DNA of 36,049 nucleotides from JAVWHX01 sp036639875 (GTDB lineage: Bacteria > Bacillota_I > Bacilli_A > Erysipelotrichales > Coprobacillaceae). The stretch is taken from the NCBI GenBank assembly GCA_036639875.1, contig JAVWHX010000019.1, positions 1 to 36,049 of the forward strand, given 5' to 3'. The position numbers and the translations under genes are program-made. The notes under the pieces are model-generated. The model worked only from the letters and a program-made list of their open reading frames with translations. It was not told the DNA's origin and did no database searches. Of this stretch, positions 5,731 through 14,435 are shown piece by piece; the stretch's first letter is position 1; each line of letters starts with the position of its first letter.

Positions 5731-8370
5731 ATGGCAAGTAAAAAGCAAGAAATTAGAAAAAAAATAAAGAAACAAGAGACAAAAGAAATTGAAGAATTAG
5801 GTTTAAATACTGACGTTGAAGTTGTTGATTTAAATGATGATTTAGGAGAAGATGTTGTTGTTGAAACATTTGAAGATGTTGTTCATAAATCAACACAACC
5901 TATTGAATTTAATACAACTCCACAAAAACAAGGTAAAGGATTCTTTGGTTCAATTAAAAAGGCCTTTTCACAAGATAATAAAATATTAAAGACATTAGAA
6001 AAGCAAGCTCAACAAGTTTTAGATTTAGAATCTAAATATCAATCAATGAGTGATGAAGAATTAACTCAACAAACAACAGTATTAAGAGATAAAATTAATA
6101 ATGGAAGTAAGTTAGATGATATTTTAACTGATGCTTATGCAACTGTTAGAGAAGCTGCATGGAGACAATTAGGCTTAAAAGCTTTTAAAGTTCAAATCAT
6201 GGGTGCTATATCTTTACACAATGGTGATATTGCGGAAATGAAAACTGGAGAAGGTAAGACTTTGACATCTATTTTCCCTGTGTATTTAAATGCACTTGAA
6301 GGTAAAGGGGTTCATGTTGTTACTGTTAATGATTACTTAGCTGGACGTGATAAAACTGATAATGGGAAAGTCTTAGAATTTTTAGGATTAACTGTTGGAT
6401 TAAATAAACGTGAATTAAGTAAGGAAGAAAAACGTCAACAACATGCATGTGATATTACTTATACAACAAATGCTGAATTAGGATTTGATTATTTAAGAGA
6501 TAACATGGTAACAACTTTACAAGAAAAAGTTTTAAGACCTTTGAATTATGCATTGGTCGATGAAGTTGACTCTATCTTAGTCGATGAATCAAGAACACCA
6601 TTAATTATATCTGGTGGTAAGAAGAATACTGCTGCATTATATGTACAAGCAGATAAATTCGTTAAATCATTACATGTTGAAAAAGACTATGAAGTTGATA
6701 TTGAAAGTAAAACTGTTTCTTTAACTGCTGATGGTATTACAAAAGCAGAAAAAGGATTTAAGATTAATAACTTATATGATCCTGAACATACAGCATTAGT
6801 TCATCATATTAATCAAGCATTAAAAGCGAATTATACAATGCAACGTGATGTTGAGTATATGATAGCAACTGAGGATGGAAGCCATGATATTAGAAATGCT
6901 AGTATTATGATTATTGATCAGTTTACTGGACGTGTTATGCCTGGTCGTGCTTATAGTGATGGATTACATCAAGCAATTGAAGCTAAAGAAGGTGTTCCAA
7001 TTAAAGAAGAAACTGTAACACTTGCAACAATTACTTATCAAAATTTCTTTAGATTATTTAATAAATTAGCTGGTATGACTGGTACTGCTAAAACTGAAGA
7101 AGAAGAATTTAGAACAATCTATAACATGCGTGTTATTGAAATTCCTACAAACAAACCAATTCTTAGAGATGATAAACCAGATTTGGTTTTCTCTAAACAA
7201 GCAGCTAAATATAAAGCGATTTGTGAAGAAGTTGTCAATCGTCATAGTTATGGTCAACCAATCTTACTTGGGACTGTTTCTGTAGAAACATCTGAAGTAT
7301 TAAGCAAGATGCTTACAAAACGTGGAATTAAACATAATGTATTGAATGCTAAAAACCATGCAAGCGAAGCTTTAATCATTGAAAAAGCAGGGGTTAAAGG
7401 TGCTGTTACAATTGCGACAAACATGGCAGGACGTGGAACTGACATTAAGTTAGGTGAAGGTGTTGCTGAAGTTGGTGGTTTAATGGTTATTGGTAGTGAA
7501 AGACATGAATCTAGACGTATTGATAATCAGTTAAGAGGACGTTCTGGACGTCAAGGAGATCCTGGATGTTCATTATTCTTTGTTTCATTTGAAGATGAAT
7601 TAATGCAAAGATTTGCGAATGAAAGAATTCAACAATTTACTGGATATTTAGAAGATGAAGCTATCGAAAGTAAAATGGTTACAAAATCAATTGAAAGTGC
7701 TCAAAAGCGTGTTGAAGGTCAAAACTTTGATATCCGTAAACAATTGTTACAATATGATGATGTTATGAGACAACAACGTGAAATTATGTATAAAGAACGT
7801 GATGATATTATGTCTCAAGAAGATTTAGGTGAAATTGTTAAGGGTATGTTTAATCAAGCGACTGAGTTCTCTGTAAGAAGTTTTACAAAGAATGATGGAA
7901 AAGTACCTGTTGTTGATGTTGAAGGATTATTGAAATATGTTTCTAAAAACTATATGTTATTAGCAACATTAAAAGCTCAAAATATTGAAGAAGTTTCTTC
8001 TGATCCTGAAAAACTTATTAATAGCTTATCTGAAGTTGTTTATATGCAATATCAAAATAGATTTAATAAGGATTTACCTGCTGAGGTAAAACTTGATTAT
8101 GAAAGAAGAGTTTTATTAGGTGTTATTGATCATTCATGGATTAATCATATTGATGCTATGCAAAAATTAAGAAATGGTATTTATTTAAGAGCATATGCAC
8201 AAAGAGATCCATTACAAGAATATACAGAAGAAGCATTCTATATGTTCGAAGAAATGACAAAATCAATTTCTCAAGATATCTCAAGAAATATTGTTCATAT
8301 GGGTATTGCTCCTGGTAGTGAACAAGAACAACAAATTCCTGCTGTTCAAATTGAATTAGAATTTAAATAA
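5731..8370 (+). CDS. secA: Preprotein translocase ATPase SecA, with long N-terminal extension
   Basis: An 879-residue motor of the general secretion pathway; it binds preproteins and SecYEG and uses ATP to push proteins through the membrane. Walker A is MKTGEGKT (about residues 170-177), the DEAD-like box is DEVDSIL, and the second RecA fold has ATNMAGRGTDIKLG and GRSGRQGDPG. ATG 5731 is chosen over an in-frame ATG at 5713 because GAGAGGAG lies between them. Walker A falls some 68 residues later than in E. coli SecA (near residue 102): the N-terminus carries a charged, acidic extension before the usual start of the fold (near KKAFSQDNKILKTLEKQ). The C-terminus ends IELEFK, lacking the usual zinc-binding CxCxSGK tail. 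It overlaps prfB by one base (TAATG). Confidence 0.96.
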   Translation: MASKKQEIRKKIKKQETKEIEELGLNTDVEVVDLNDDLGEDVVVETFEDVVHKSTQPIEFNTTPQKQGKGFFGSIKKAFSQDNKILKTLEKQAQQVLDLESKYQSMSDEELTQQTTVLRDKINNGSKLDDILTDAYATVREAAWRQLGLKAFKVQIMGAISLHNGDIAEMKTGEGKTLTSIFPVYLNALEGKGVHVVTVNDYLAGRDKTDNGKVLEFLGLTVGLNKRELSKEEKRQQHACDITYTTNAELGFDYLRDNMVTTLQEKVLRPLNYALVDEVDSILVDESRTPLIISGGKKNTAALYVQADKFVKSLHVEKDYEVDIESKTVSLTADGITKAEKGFKINNLYDPEHTALVHHINQALKANYTMQRDVEYMIATEDGSHDIRNASIMIIDQFTGRVMPGRAYSDGLHQAIEAKEGVPIKEETVTLATITYQNFFRLFNKLAGMTGTAKTEEEEFRTIYNMRVIEIPTNKPILRDDKPDLVFSKQAAKYKAICEEVVNRHSYGQPILLGTVSVETSEVLSKMLTKRGIKHNVLNAKNHASEALIIEKAGVKGAVTIATNMAGRGTDIKLGEGVAEVGGLMVIGSERHESRRIDNQLRGRSGRQGDPGCSLFFVSFEDELMQRFANERIQQFTGYLEDEAIESKMVTKSIESAQKRVEGQNFDIRKQLLQYDDVMRQQREIMYKERDDIMSQEDLGEIVKGMFNQATEFSVRSFTKNDGKVPVVDVEGLLKYVSKNYMLLATLKAQNIEEVSSDPEKLINSLSEVVYMQYQNRFNKDLPAEVKLDYERRVLLGVIDHSWINHIDAMQKLRNGIYLRAYAQRDPLQEYTEEAFYMFEEMTKSISQDISRNIVHMGIAPGSEQEQQIPAVQIELEFK

Positions 8371-9473
8371 TGGAATTATATGAAGTAAAAAATGGGCTTG
8401 AAAAAGCCCGTTTATTGCTAAATGAACTTTATATTTCAGTAGATATTGAAGTTTTAAAAAGAGAAATTGAAGGATTAACAATTCAAACTGAAGATGAGCA
8501 TTTTTGGGATAATCAAGAACTTGCTAAAAAGACTTATGATCAGTTGAATGAAATGAAAAAAACTGCCGATAGTTATGAACAGTTATCTGATTTATTAAAT
8601 GAATTAGAAGAGACTTATGAATATGTAAAAGAAACAGATGATCAAGATTTTAAAGAAGCTCTTGATCAAGATTATGAAAAGTTTCAAGAAGCTTTACATG
8701 AGTATGAAAAGACATTATTGTTTTCTGGTGAATATGATCATCATAATGCCATAATAGAAATTCATCCTGGTGCAGGTGGGACTGAATCACAAGATTGGGC
8801 TGCGATGTTAATGCGTATGTATCAAAGATATGGTGATAAAAAGGGCTTTCAAGTAGAAGTCTTAGATTATCTTGATGGTGAAGAAGCAGGTTTAAAATCT
8901 GTAACTATTCGTTTTATTGGGTATAATGCATATGGACACTTAAAAGCTGAAAAAGGGGTTCATAGATTGGTTCGTATTTCCCCTTTTGATTCTGCAAAAA
9001 GAAGACACACATCTTTTGCATCTATTGATGTTATGCCAGAATTTAATAATGATATAGCGATTGAGATTGATCAAAATGATTTAAGAGTTGATACTTATCG
9101 TGCATCAGGAGCTGGTGGACAACATATCAACAAAACAGATTCAGCAATTCGTATTACACATATACCAACAAATATTGTTGTGACATGTCAGTCACAAAGA
9201 TCACAGTTACAAAACCGTGAACAAGCGATGGTTATGTTGAAATCAAAGTTATATCAAAGAATGTTAGAAGAACAAGCTTCTAAATTAAGTGATATTAAAG
9301 GAGAACAAAAAGCTATTGAATGGGGAAGTCAAATTCGTTCGTATGTTTTACATCCATATTCAATGGTTAAAGATAATCGTAGTAGTTATGAATCTAATAA
9401 TCCAAAGGCTATTTTAGATGGTGATTTAGATGATTGTATTTATGCTTATTTAAAATCTATTGTAAAGGAGTAA
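8370..9473 (+). CDS. prfB: Peptide chain release factor 2 (no programmed frameshift)
   Basis: A 367-residue RF2 that recognises UGA/UAA and triggers peptide release. The GGQ motif is at residues 249-251 (SGAGGQHINKTDSA), and the RF2-specific stop-codon reading motif SPF is in RISPFDSAKRRHTSFAS. In many bacteria prfB has an in-frame UGA near codon 26 that requires +1 frameshifting. Here the frame runs unbroken through that region (ARLLLNELYISVDIEVLK), so this autoregulation is absent. The start overlaps the secA stop by one base, and the secA-prfB order is common in Firmicutes. A yitT-like gene follows 4 bases later. Confidence 0.95.
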   Translation: MELYEVKNGLEKARLLLNELYISVDIEVLKREIEGLTIQTEDEHFWDNQELAKKTYDQLNEMKKTADSYEQLSDLLNELEETYEYVKETDDQDFKEALDQDYEKFQEALHEYEKTLLFSGEYDHHNAIIEIHPGAGGTESQDWAAMLMRMYQRYGDKKGFQVEVLDYLDGEEAGLKSVTIRFIGYNAYGHLKAEKGVHRLVRISPFDSAKRRHTSFASIDVMPEFNNDIAIEIDQNDLRVDTYRASGAGGQHINKTDSAIRITHIPTNIVVTCQSQRSQLQNREQAMVMLKSKLYQRMLEEQASKLSDIKGEQKAIEWGSQIRSYVLHPYSMVKDNRSSYESNNPKAILDGDLDDCIYAYLKSIVKE

Positions 9474-9477
9474 TTGT

Positions 9478-10350
9478 ATGCATAGCGTAAAAAGAATTAT
9501 GAGAGATACTATTCTGGTTGTCATAGGAAATGCTATTTTGGCATTTGGTGTTGCTAGTTTTGCAGTGCCTGCTAATTTAATTATTGGCGGAGCATCAGGA
9601 TTATCTTTAATAATATGCCAAGTTATTCCTTTGGATTTAGCAACAATGGTTTTTGTTATTAATATGTTTATGTTAGTATTAGGATTCTTCGTATTAGGTA
9701 AGAAATTTGCAGCAGGAACAGTTGTGAGTTCCTTCTTATTTCCATTCTTCTTAGCTTTATTTGAAAATATGCCACAACTTCAAAATATTACAAATGATAT
9801 GTTGTTATCATGTATATATGCTGGTATCTTTACTGGTTTAGGAGTAGGAATAGTTTTACGATTAGGATATAGTACAGGAGGAATGGATGTTCCACCTATT
9901 ATTCTTAATAAGAAATTAGGGATATCTGTTGCAATTGGAATGAATGTTTTGGATACAGTTATTTTATTGGGTCAGGTTTCATTTACAAGTTTTGAAGGTA
10001 TACTTTATGGAATTATCACTGTTCTTATTACAACATTTGTTTTAGATCAAGTCATTATTATGGGGGAGAAGAATTTACAAGTCTTCGTTATATCACAACA
10101 TCATGAAGAGATAGCAGATGCTATTTTCAAAGAAATTGATCGAGGATGTACTTTTGTTAATGTCACAACTGGTTACTTCCAACATCACCAACAAGCAGTA
10201 TTGTCTGTTGTGAATAATAGAGAGTATGCTAAGATTAATGATTTGGTTATGGATATTGATCCAGCAGCGTTTATTATTGCTAGTGAGATTCATAATGTTA
10301 AAGGGCGAGGATTTACTTTACCAAATATAGATAGAGATAGACTTGGGTAA
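9478..10350 (+). CDS. YitT family membrane protein with DUF2179 domain
   Basis: A 290-residue protein. About five or six transmembrane segments occupy residues 10-200 (GNAILAFGVASFAVPANLIIGGASGLSL is typical of the family, as is LGYSTGGMDVPPIILNK). They are followed by a cytoplasmic C-terminal DUF2179 domain with RGCTFVNVTTGYF and the later ending DPAAFIIASEIHNVKGRGF. YitT/YqfU/YpjC-type proteins are widespread in Firmicutes; their substrate is unknown. It follows prfB by 4 bases with AAAGGAG before the ATG, so it belongs to the secA-prfB operon. Its stop codon sits in the loop of the terminator that ends the operon. Confidence 0.88.
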   Translation: MHSVKRIMRDTILVVIGNAILAFGVASFAVPANLIIGGASGLSLIICQVIPLDLATMVFVINMFMLVLGFFVLGKKFAAGTVVSSFLFPFFLALFENMPQLQNITNDMLLSCIYAGIFTGLGVGIVLRLGYSTGGMDVPPIILNKKLGISVAIGMNVLDTVILLGQVSFTSFEGILYGIITVLITTFVLDQVIIMGEKNLQVFVISQHHEEIADAIFKEIDRGCTFVNVTTGYFQHHQQAVLSVVNNREYAKINDLVMDIDPAAFIIASEIHNVKGRGFTLPNIDRDRLG

Positions 10351-10367
10351 CCAAGTCTATTTTTCTT
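10337..10367 (+). terminator. Terminator of the secA-prfB-yitT operon
   Basis: ATAGACTTGG (10337-10346) and CCAAGTCTAT (10351-10360) form a perfect 10-bp stem with a GTAA loop, which contains the gene's TAA stop, followed by TTTTCTT. Confidence 0.85.
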
Positions 10368-10396
10368 GCTTATGACGTTACGTCATATTGTATAAT
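10366..10396 (+). promoter_or_regulatory. MerR-type promoter with dyad in a 19-bp spacer
   Basis: TTGCTT (-35, 10366-10371) and TATAAT (-10, 10391-10396) are separated by 19 bp. The spacer contains a perfect dyad ATGACGT-T-ACGTCAT (10372-10386). An overlong spacer holding the operator is the hallmark of MerR-controlled promoters, where the regulator twists DNA to realign the two boxes. It lies just before the merR-like gene and presumably drives that gene and the ABC pair. Confidence 0.7.
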
Positions 10397-10416
10397 AAAG
10401 GTAGGAGTTGAATAAT

Positions 10417-11193
10417 ATGAAAAACAATAATTTATTAACAGTTGGTCAATTGGCTAAGAAAATGAATGTTACTGTGAGAACTTTACAGTATTATGATCAA
10501 GAAGGTATTCTAAAACCTTCTTGTTTAAGTGAAGGGAAAAGGCGTCTATATACTTCTAAAGATGTTATTCAATTAAATCAAATCTTAACTTTAAAATATC
10601 TTGGATTTTCATTAAAAGAGATTAAGGGTAAAATCTATGATTTAAATACACCAGAAGAAGTCGCAACTGTTCTTGAAAGCCAAAAAAAATCAATTGAAGA
10701 ACAAATCAATAAACTTCAAGAAGTCTCAAGTTCTCTTGTTTTATTAAAAGAAGAAGTTTTAAAAAGGAAGACAGTGAATTTTGATAGATATGCTGATATT
10801 ATTTCTTTGATTAGAAGGGGTAATGAAAACTATTGGGTAATCAATGCTTTTGATGATTCTTTAAATGAACATTTAAGAGAGCATTTTTCATCAAGAACAG
10901 AATTAGGTGAACAGATTTTAGAAACTTATCAAACGCTTCTTGAGGAAGGTATTGAGTTAAAAAGAAATGGGGAATCTCCTACTAGTGATAAAAGCAAAGA
11001 GTTTGCTAAAAAGTGGTGGAAATTGATAAATGATTTTACTGGTGGAGATATGTCTTTATTACCAAAACTACAAGAATTCAATTCAGATAAATCAAATTGG
11101 GATGAGGATACGGCTTTAAAACAAAAAGAGGTAGATCCATTTATGGAAGAAGTGCTCAATGAATTCTTTAAAGATTTAGGAGTAGACATTTAG
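10417..11193 (+). CDS. MerR family transcriptional regulator of an ABC efflux operon
   Basis: A 258-residue protein. The N-terminal winged helix-turn-helix is clear (LLTVGQLAKKMNVTVRTLQYYDQEGIL, then SKDVIQLNQILTLKYLGFSLKEIK), followed by a coiled-coil dimerisation helix (about residues 75-115). The long C-terminal effector domain (about residues 125-258) contains a tryptophan-rich helix KKWWKLINDFTGG. This resembles the TipAS type that binds drugs or peptides, but I assign that only tentatively. ATG 10417 is chosen over TTG 10408 because TAGGAG (10402-10407) gives proper spacing. The two genes that follow encode an ABC pump, so a drug- or peptide-responsive efflux operon is likely. Confidence 0.85.
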   Translation: MKNNNLLTVGQLAKKMNVTVRTLQYYDQEGILKPSCLSEGKRRLYTSKDVIQLNQILTLKYLGFSLKEIKGKIYDLNTPEEVATVLESQKKSIEEQINKLQEVSSSLVLLKEEVLKRKTVNFDRYADIISLIRRGNENYWVINAFDDSLNEHLREHFSSRTELGEQILETYQTLLEEGIELKRNGESPTSDKSKEFAKKWWKLINDFTGGDMSLLPKLQEFNSDKSNWDEDTALKQKEVDPFMEEVLNEFFKDLGVDI

Positions 11194-11208
11194 AAAAGGA
11201 GAGGTCTA

Positions 11209-12060
11209 ATGGATATTGCAATTGATGTAAGAGAGTTAAACAAAAGTTACGGAAATCATAAAGTTCTTAATCAGATTTCTTTTCAAGTATACAAGGGAGA
11301 GATATTCTCGTTGTTGGGGATTAATGGCGCTGGTAAGACGACAGCATTAGAGTGTATAGAAGGATTAAGAGACTATGTAGGAACAGTGGAGATAAATGGG
11401 AGTATTGGGATACAACTTCAATCATCAACGTTATCAGCTCATGTGAAGGCGATTGAAGCGATTCATATGTTTGAGTTATGGAATCACACAAAACTGGATA
11501 CTGAAGTGATTGAAAGATTAGGCGTATTGGAATTTCAAAATAAACAATATGAACAACTTTCAACTGGACAAAAAAGACGTCTTCATTTATGTCTTGCATT
11601 AATTGGAAATCCAGATATCTTATTTCTTGATGAACCAACTGCCGGTTTAGATGTTGAAGGAAGAATAGCTTTACATAAAGAAATGAAAAGACTTAAGGCT
11701 ATGGGAAAAACAATTATTGTATCAAGTCATGATATGGCAGAAGTTGAAGAACTTTGTGACAGAATGATTATCTTAAAAGAAGGAAATATTGTCTTTACAG
11801 GTTCACCTACTGAATTAACTTCTGTTATTCATGATCGTTATGAAATTCATGTTGTTTTTTCAAAAAATATTGATTTATCAAAAATAAATGCAGTTTTATT
11901 GAAGGATAAAGAATATGTTTTTGAATCAACAAATATTGTTTCATCTTTAGAGGATATTGTTAAGATATCTAAAGATTATCATGTCTCAGTTAAAGATATT
12001 CAAGTTTCACATCCTTCATTTGAACAATCTTTTATTGATATAGTGAAGGGGGATAACTAA
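11209..12060 (+). CDS. ABC transporter ATP-binding protein (ABC-2 efflux type)
   Basis: A 283-residue ATPase. Walker A is GINGAGKTT, the signature motif is LSTGQKRRL (LSTGQ rather than LSGGQ), Walker B is ILFLDEPTAGLD, and the switch is SSHDMAEVE. All catalytic residues are present. A C-terminal extension of about 70 residues follows the ATPase fold, as in CcmA/DrrA-type drug-export ATPases. AAAAGGAGAGG precedes the ATG, 15 bases after merR. The permease follows after one base. Together with that permease it should form a dimeric ABC-2 exporter; the substrate is unknown. Confidence 0.92.
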   Translation: MDIAIDVRELNKSYGNHKVLNQISFQVYKGEIFSLLGINGAGKTTALECIEGLRDYVGTVEINGSIGIQLQSSTLSAHVKAIEAIHMFELWNHTKLDTEVIERLGVLEFQNKQYEQLSTGQKRRLHLCLALIGNPDILFLDEPTAGLDVEGRIALHKEMKRLKAMGKTIIVSSHDMAEVEELCDRMIILKEGNIVFTGSPTELTSVIHDRYEIHVVFSKNIDLSKINAVLLKDKEYVFESTNIVSSLEDIVKISKDYHVSVKDIQVSHPSFEQSFIDIVKGDN

Positions 12061-12061
12061 A

Positions 12062-12781
12062 ATGAAAGCTTTCTTGTATAGTTTTATTTTACAATGGAAA
12101 TTAGATATTAGGGATAAAGGTGTTTTTATTACTTATTATGCAGTACCATTAGCTTTCTTTCTTATTATGGGTAATATCTTTTCAAGTGTTTTACCTAATG
12201 CAAAAGAAACCTTAATACCATCTATGACAATATTTGGAGTAACAATGGGAACAATCGTAGGAAGTCCAATTATGCTTGTTGATGTATATGGAAGTGAAAT
12301 AAAAAAATCATATCAAGTTGGGCATATTCCATTATCTAATGTAGCTATTATTAATTTTATTTCAGCATTTGTTCATTGTCTTATCTTTAGTATAATTGTT
12401 TATCTGATTGGACCGATAATCTTTAATGTTTATCGACCAGATAACACTTTTATTTATATACTACAACTAATGATTTATATTATCTCTGGTTTATCAATAG
12501 GAACAGCATTAGGAATGCTTGTTAAGAAAACTTCACAATTAACTATGATTGGGCAAATTATTTTCTTACCATCTATTATGTTATCAGGAATTATGTTTCC
12601 TTCCTCAATGCTTCCTTTGTTTTTACAAATGGTTGGAAAAATATTTCCAGCGACATGGTGTTATCAAATGATGAGTGAAGCAACCATAACATTAGAATTA
12701 TTGTTACCTGTTATACTTATTAGTTTATTTTGTTTTATTGTTAGTATTATTCAATTGAAAAGGATAAAAAAATGTTTATAG
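12062..12781 (+). CDS. ABC-2 type permease
   Basis: A 239-residue membrane protein with about six transmembrane helices. It has the ABC-2 pattern of an N-terminal helix after a cytoplasmic start, then central and C-terminal helices (GLSIGTALGMLVKKTSQLTM, then the MLSGIMFPSSMLP region typical of DrrB/YadH-like permeases). It is the membrane partner of the ATPase one base upstream. The gene ends inside a perfect palindrome that terminates it and the converging glycerate kinase gene. Confidence 0.88.
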   Translation: MKAFLYSFILQWKLDIRDKGVFITYYAVPLAFFLIMGNIFSSVLPNAKETLIPSMTIFGVTMGTIVGSPIMLVDVYGSEIKKSYQVGHIPLSNVAIINFISAFVHCLIFSIIVYLIGPIIFNVYRPDNTFIYILQLMIYIISGLSIGTALGMLVKKTSQLTMIGQIIFLPSIMLSGIMFPSSMLPLFLQMVGKIFPATWCYQMMSEATITLELLLPVILISLFCFIVSIIQLKRIKKCL

Positions 12782-12815
12782 TAATAAAAAAGGACATCAT
12801 GTCCTTTTTTATTAC
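12781..12815. terminator. Bidirectional terminator: 35-bp perfect palindrome
   Basis: GTAATAAAAAAGGACAT (12781-12797) and its exact reverse complement (12799-12815) flank a single central C. The element ends the plus-strand permease and the minus-strand glycerate kinase, and both stop codons lie wholly or partly in its arms. Six T follow GGACAT...ATGTCC in each direction. Confidence 0.88.
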
Positions 12816-13945
12816 ATATTCATTCCAATTTGAATAGATCTTAATATTCTTTCGGTAGCATTTTCAACATTTTCCCCAGCCTTGCTTAATGCTTCTTCTA
12901 ATGTACAAGGAGCATAAACACAACTTTCGATACTATCAATCCCATAATCATAAACAAGTGAAGCATCCTTACCAATGCATCCTACAACTGCTATGACAGG
13001 CTTGCTTTTTTGTTTTGCCATTTTAGCAACCCCTGTAGGAACTTTGCCATGAATAGATTGATAATCAATTCTTCCTTCGCCAGTAATGATAAGATCAGCA
13101 TTATCAAGTTTATCTTTAAAATGATTTGCATTTAAAACCACATCAATTCCAGCTGATAGTTGAGCATTTAAAAAAGTAATTAAACCAAATCCTAAACCAC
13201 CTGCAGCCCCAGCTCCAGGAATATCACTTGCATCTTTCAATCCAGTCTTTTTACAAACCCTAGCAAGCTTATTTAAACCTTGATCTAGATAAGTCACTTG
13301 TTCAGATGTAGCACCTTTTTGAGGCCCATAGATAGCACTTGCACCGTTCTTTCCACATAATGGGTTATCAACATCACACATCACTATAATCTGTGTATGA
13401 TGAATACGTGGGTCTAAATCAGACATGTCTATATATTCAATCAAAGGTAATGAATAAGCTTCTATAGGAACTTCCTTCTTATCTCTATCTAAGAATTTCA
13501 CTCCTAATGCACTTGCCATACCAATTCCACCATCATTTGTAGCACTTCCACCAATTCCAATATAAATTGTTTGACAACCATAATCTAACGCAGCTTTAAT
13601 GAGTTGACCAGTTCCAAATGTAGAAGATTTATATATATCTTTATTCTTTTCAACCAATGGTAACCCTGAAGCGGCTGCCATTTCAATAATCGCACTATTA
13701 TCTTTTAAGATACCATAACTTGCTTCTATATCTTGATATAAAGGATTCTTAACAGTAACTGTTTCAATATGACCACCAATACTTGAAATCATCGCATCAA
13801 CAGTTCCTTCCCCACCATCGGCCATAACAATAACCTCAAACTTACTATGTGGAAAAACTTTCATAGCTCCTTTTTTTATATAATCAGCAACTTCATATGA
13901 AGATAAACTTCCCTTAAAAGAATCACAAGCAATCATAATTTTCAT
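12812..13945 (-). CDS. Glycerate kinase (GarK/GlxK family)
   Basis: A 377-residue cytosolic kinase that phosphorylates D-glycerate, most likely to 2-phosphoglycerate. The start MKIMIACDSFKGSLSS is characteristic of the family, as are VMADGGEGT, GIGGSATNDGGIGMASALG, GAGAAGGLGFG and the nucleotide-side motif DLIITGEGRID. ATG 13945 is chosen over ATG 13954 because the GAAAGG ribosome site lies directly against 13954 and is correctly spaced for 13945. It is monocistronic, with an extended -10 upstream. It may feed glycerate from sugar-acid breakdown into glycolysis; no other gene of that route is in the window. Confidence 0.93.
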   Translation of the reverse strand: MKIMIACDSFKGSLSSYEVADYIKKGAMKVFPHSKFEVIVMADGGEGTVDAMISSIGGHIETVTVKNPLYQDIEASYGILKDNSAIIEMAAASGLPLVEKNKDIYKSSTFGTGQLIKAALDYGCQTIYIGIGGSATNDGGIGMASALGVKFLDRDKKEVPIEAYSLPLIEYIDMSDLDPRIHHTQIIVMCDVDNPLCGKNGASAIYGPQKGATSEQVTYLDQGLNKLARVCKKTGLKDASDIPGAGAAGGLGFGLITFLNAQLSAGIDVVLNANHFKDKLDNADLIITGEGRIDYQSIHGKVPTGVAKMAKQKSKPVIAVVGCIGKDASLVYDYGIDSIESCVYAPCTLEEALSKAGENVENATERILRSIQIGMNM

Positions 13946-13966
13946 AAATATCATCCTTTCATCATA

Positions 13967-13975
13967 ACTATATCA
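13967..13975 (-). promoter_or_regulatory. Extended -10 promoter of glycerate kinase
   Basis: On the minus strand TGA-TATAGT forms an extended -10 (TATAGT occupies 13967-13972) about 22 bases before the start codon. No clear -35 is seen. Confidence 0.45.
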
Positions 13976-14011
13976 TTAATCATTTATAACCTTCATTAAA
14001 TCAAATATATT

Positions 14012-14038
14012 AAAAAAGAAAATCATGAAAGACTTTCT
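14012..14038 (-). terminator. Terminator after the HAAS-domain gene
   Basis: On the minus strand AGAAAGTC pairs with GATTTTCT (one G-U) around TTTCAT, followed by five T. It overlaps the end of the gene's stop codon. Confidence 0.6.
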
Positions 14039-14435
14039 ATTGAGTAATTTCTTCCTCAGCAACTTCTTCAATGACTTCAGTATAAAAATATTGATTCTCT
14101 TTACTTAATTGATACTCTTTATAACGGAAAAATACTAATGCTATAGAAACCGCAATAAAGACACAAATAAAAGTTATACTTAAGTATTTAATAATCTTTC
14201 TTGATTTCATATGAGTAACAATATACTCACTTTCAATATGTTCATAATATGTAGAAATAATATCTTTAGGATTACCAAAGTATTCAAGATAATCATCATA
14301 AGTTTGAGAAGGATACTTTGTTTCATAAATTTCTAAGTGTTCTTTAAACTTATTTAAAAATTGCTTTTCTTCATTTCCAAGTAGAGGGAATAAACGATGA
14401 ATCTTATTGTAAAATTGCCGACTGACTTTATTCAT
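14037..14435 (-). CDS. Membrane protein with N-terminal HAAS-like (DUF1700) domain
   Basis: A 132-residue protein. Residues 1-65 form a helical domain with the pattern FLNKFKEHLEIYETKYPSQTYDDYLEYFGNPKDI, like the HAAS/DUF1700 domains paired with PadR regulators. One transmembrane helix follows (about residues 83-103, ISITFICVFIAVSIALVFF-like), then a short extracellular acidic tail. The gene overlaps the upstream PadR-like gene by 8 bases and has a strong AGGAGG site. PadR plus HAAS pairs are common in Firmicutes and are thought to sense envelope or membrane state; the job here is not known. Confidence 0.75.
   Translation of the reverse strand: MNKVSRQFYNKIHRLFPLLGNEEKQFLNKFKEHLEIYETKYPSQTYDDYLEYFGNPKDIISTYYEHIESEYIVTHMKSRKIIKYLSITFICVFIAVSIALVFFRYKEYQLSKENQYFYTEVIEEVAEEEITQ

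Noticed and set aside
7066..7445. Two minus-strand open frames within secA
   Set aside because: They mirror conserved secA codons; low-complexity shadow frames.
10929..11189. Minus-strand open frame in the MerR gene
   Set aside because: A serine-rich antisense shadow without start signals.
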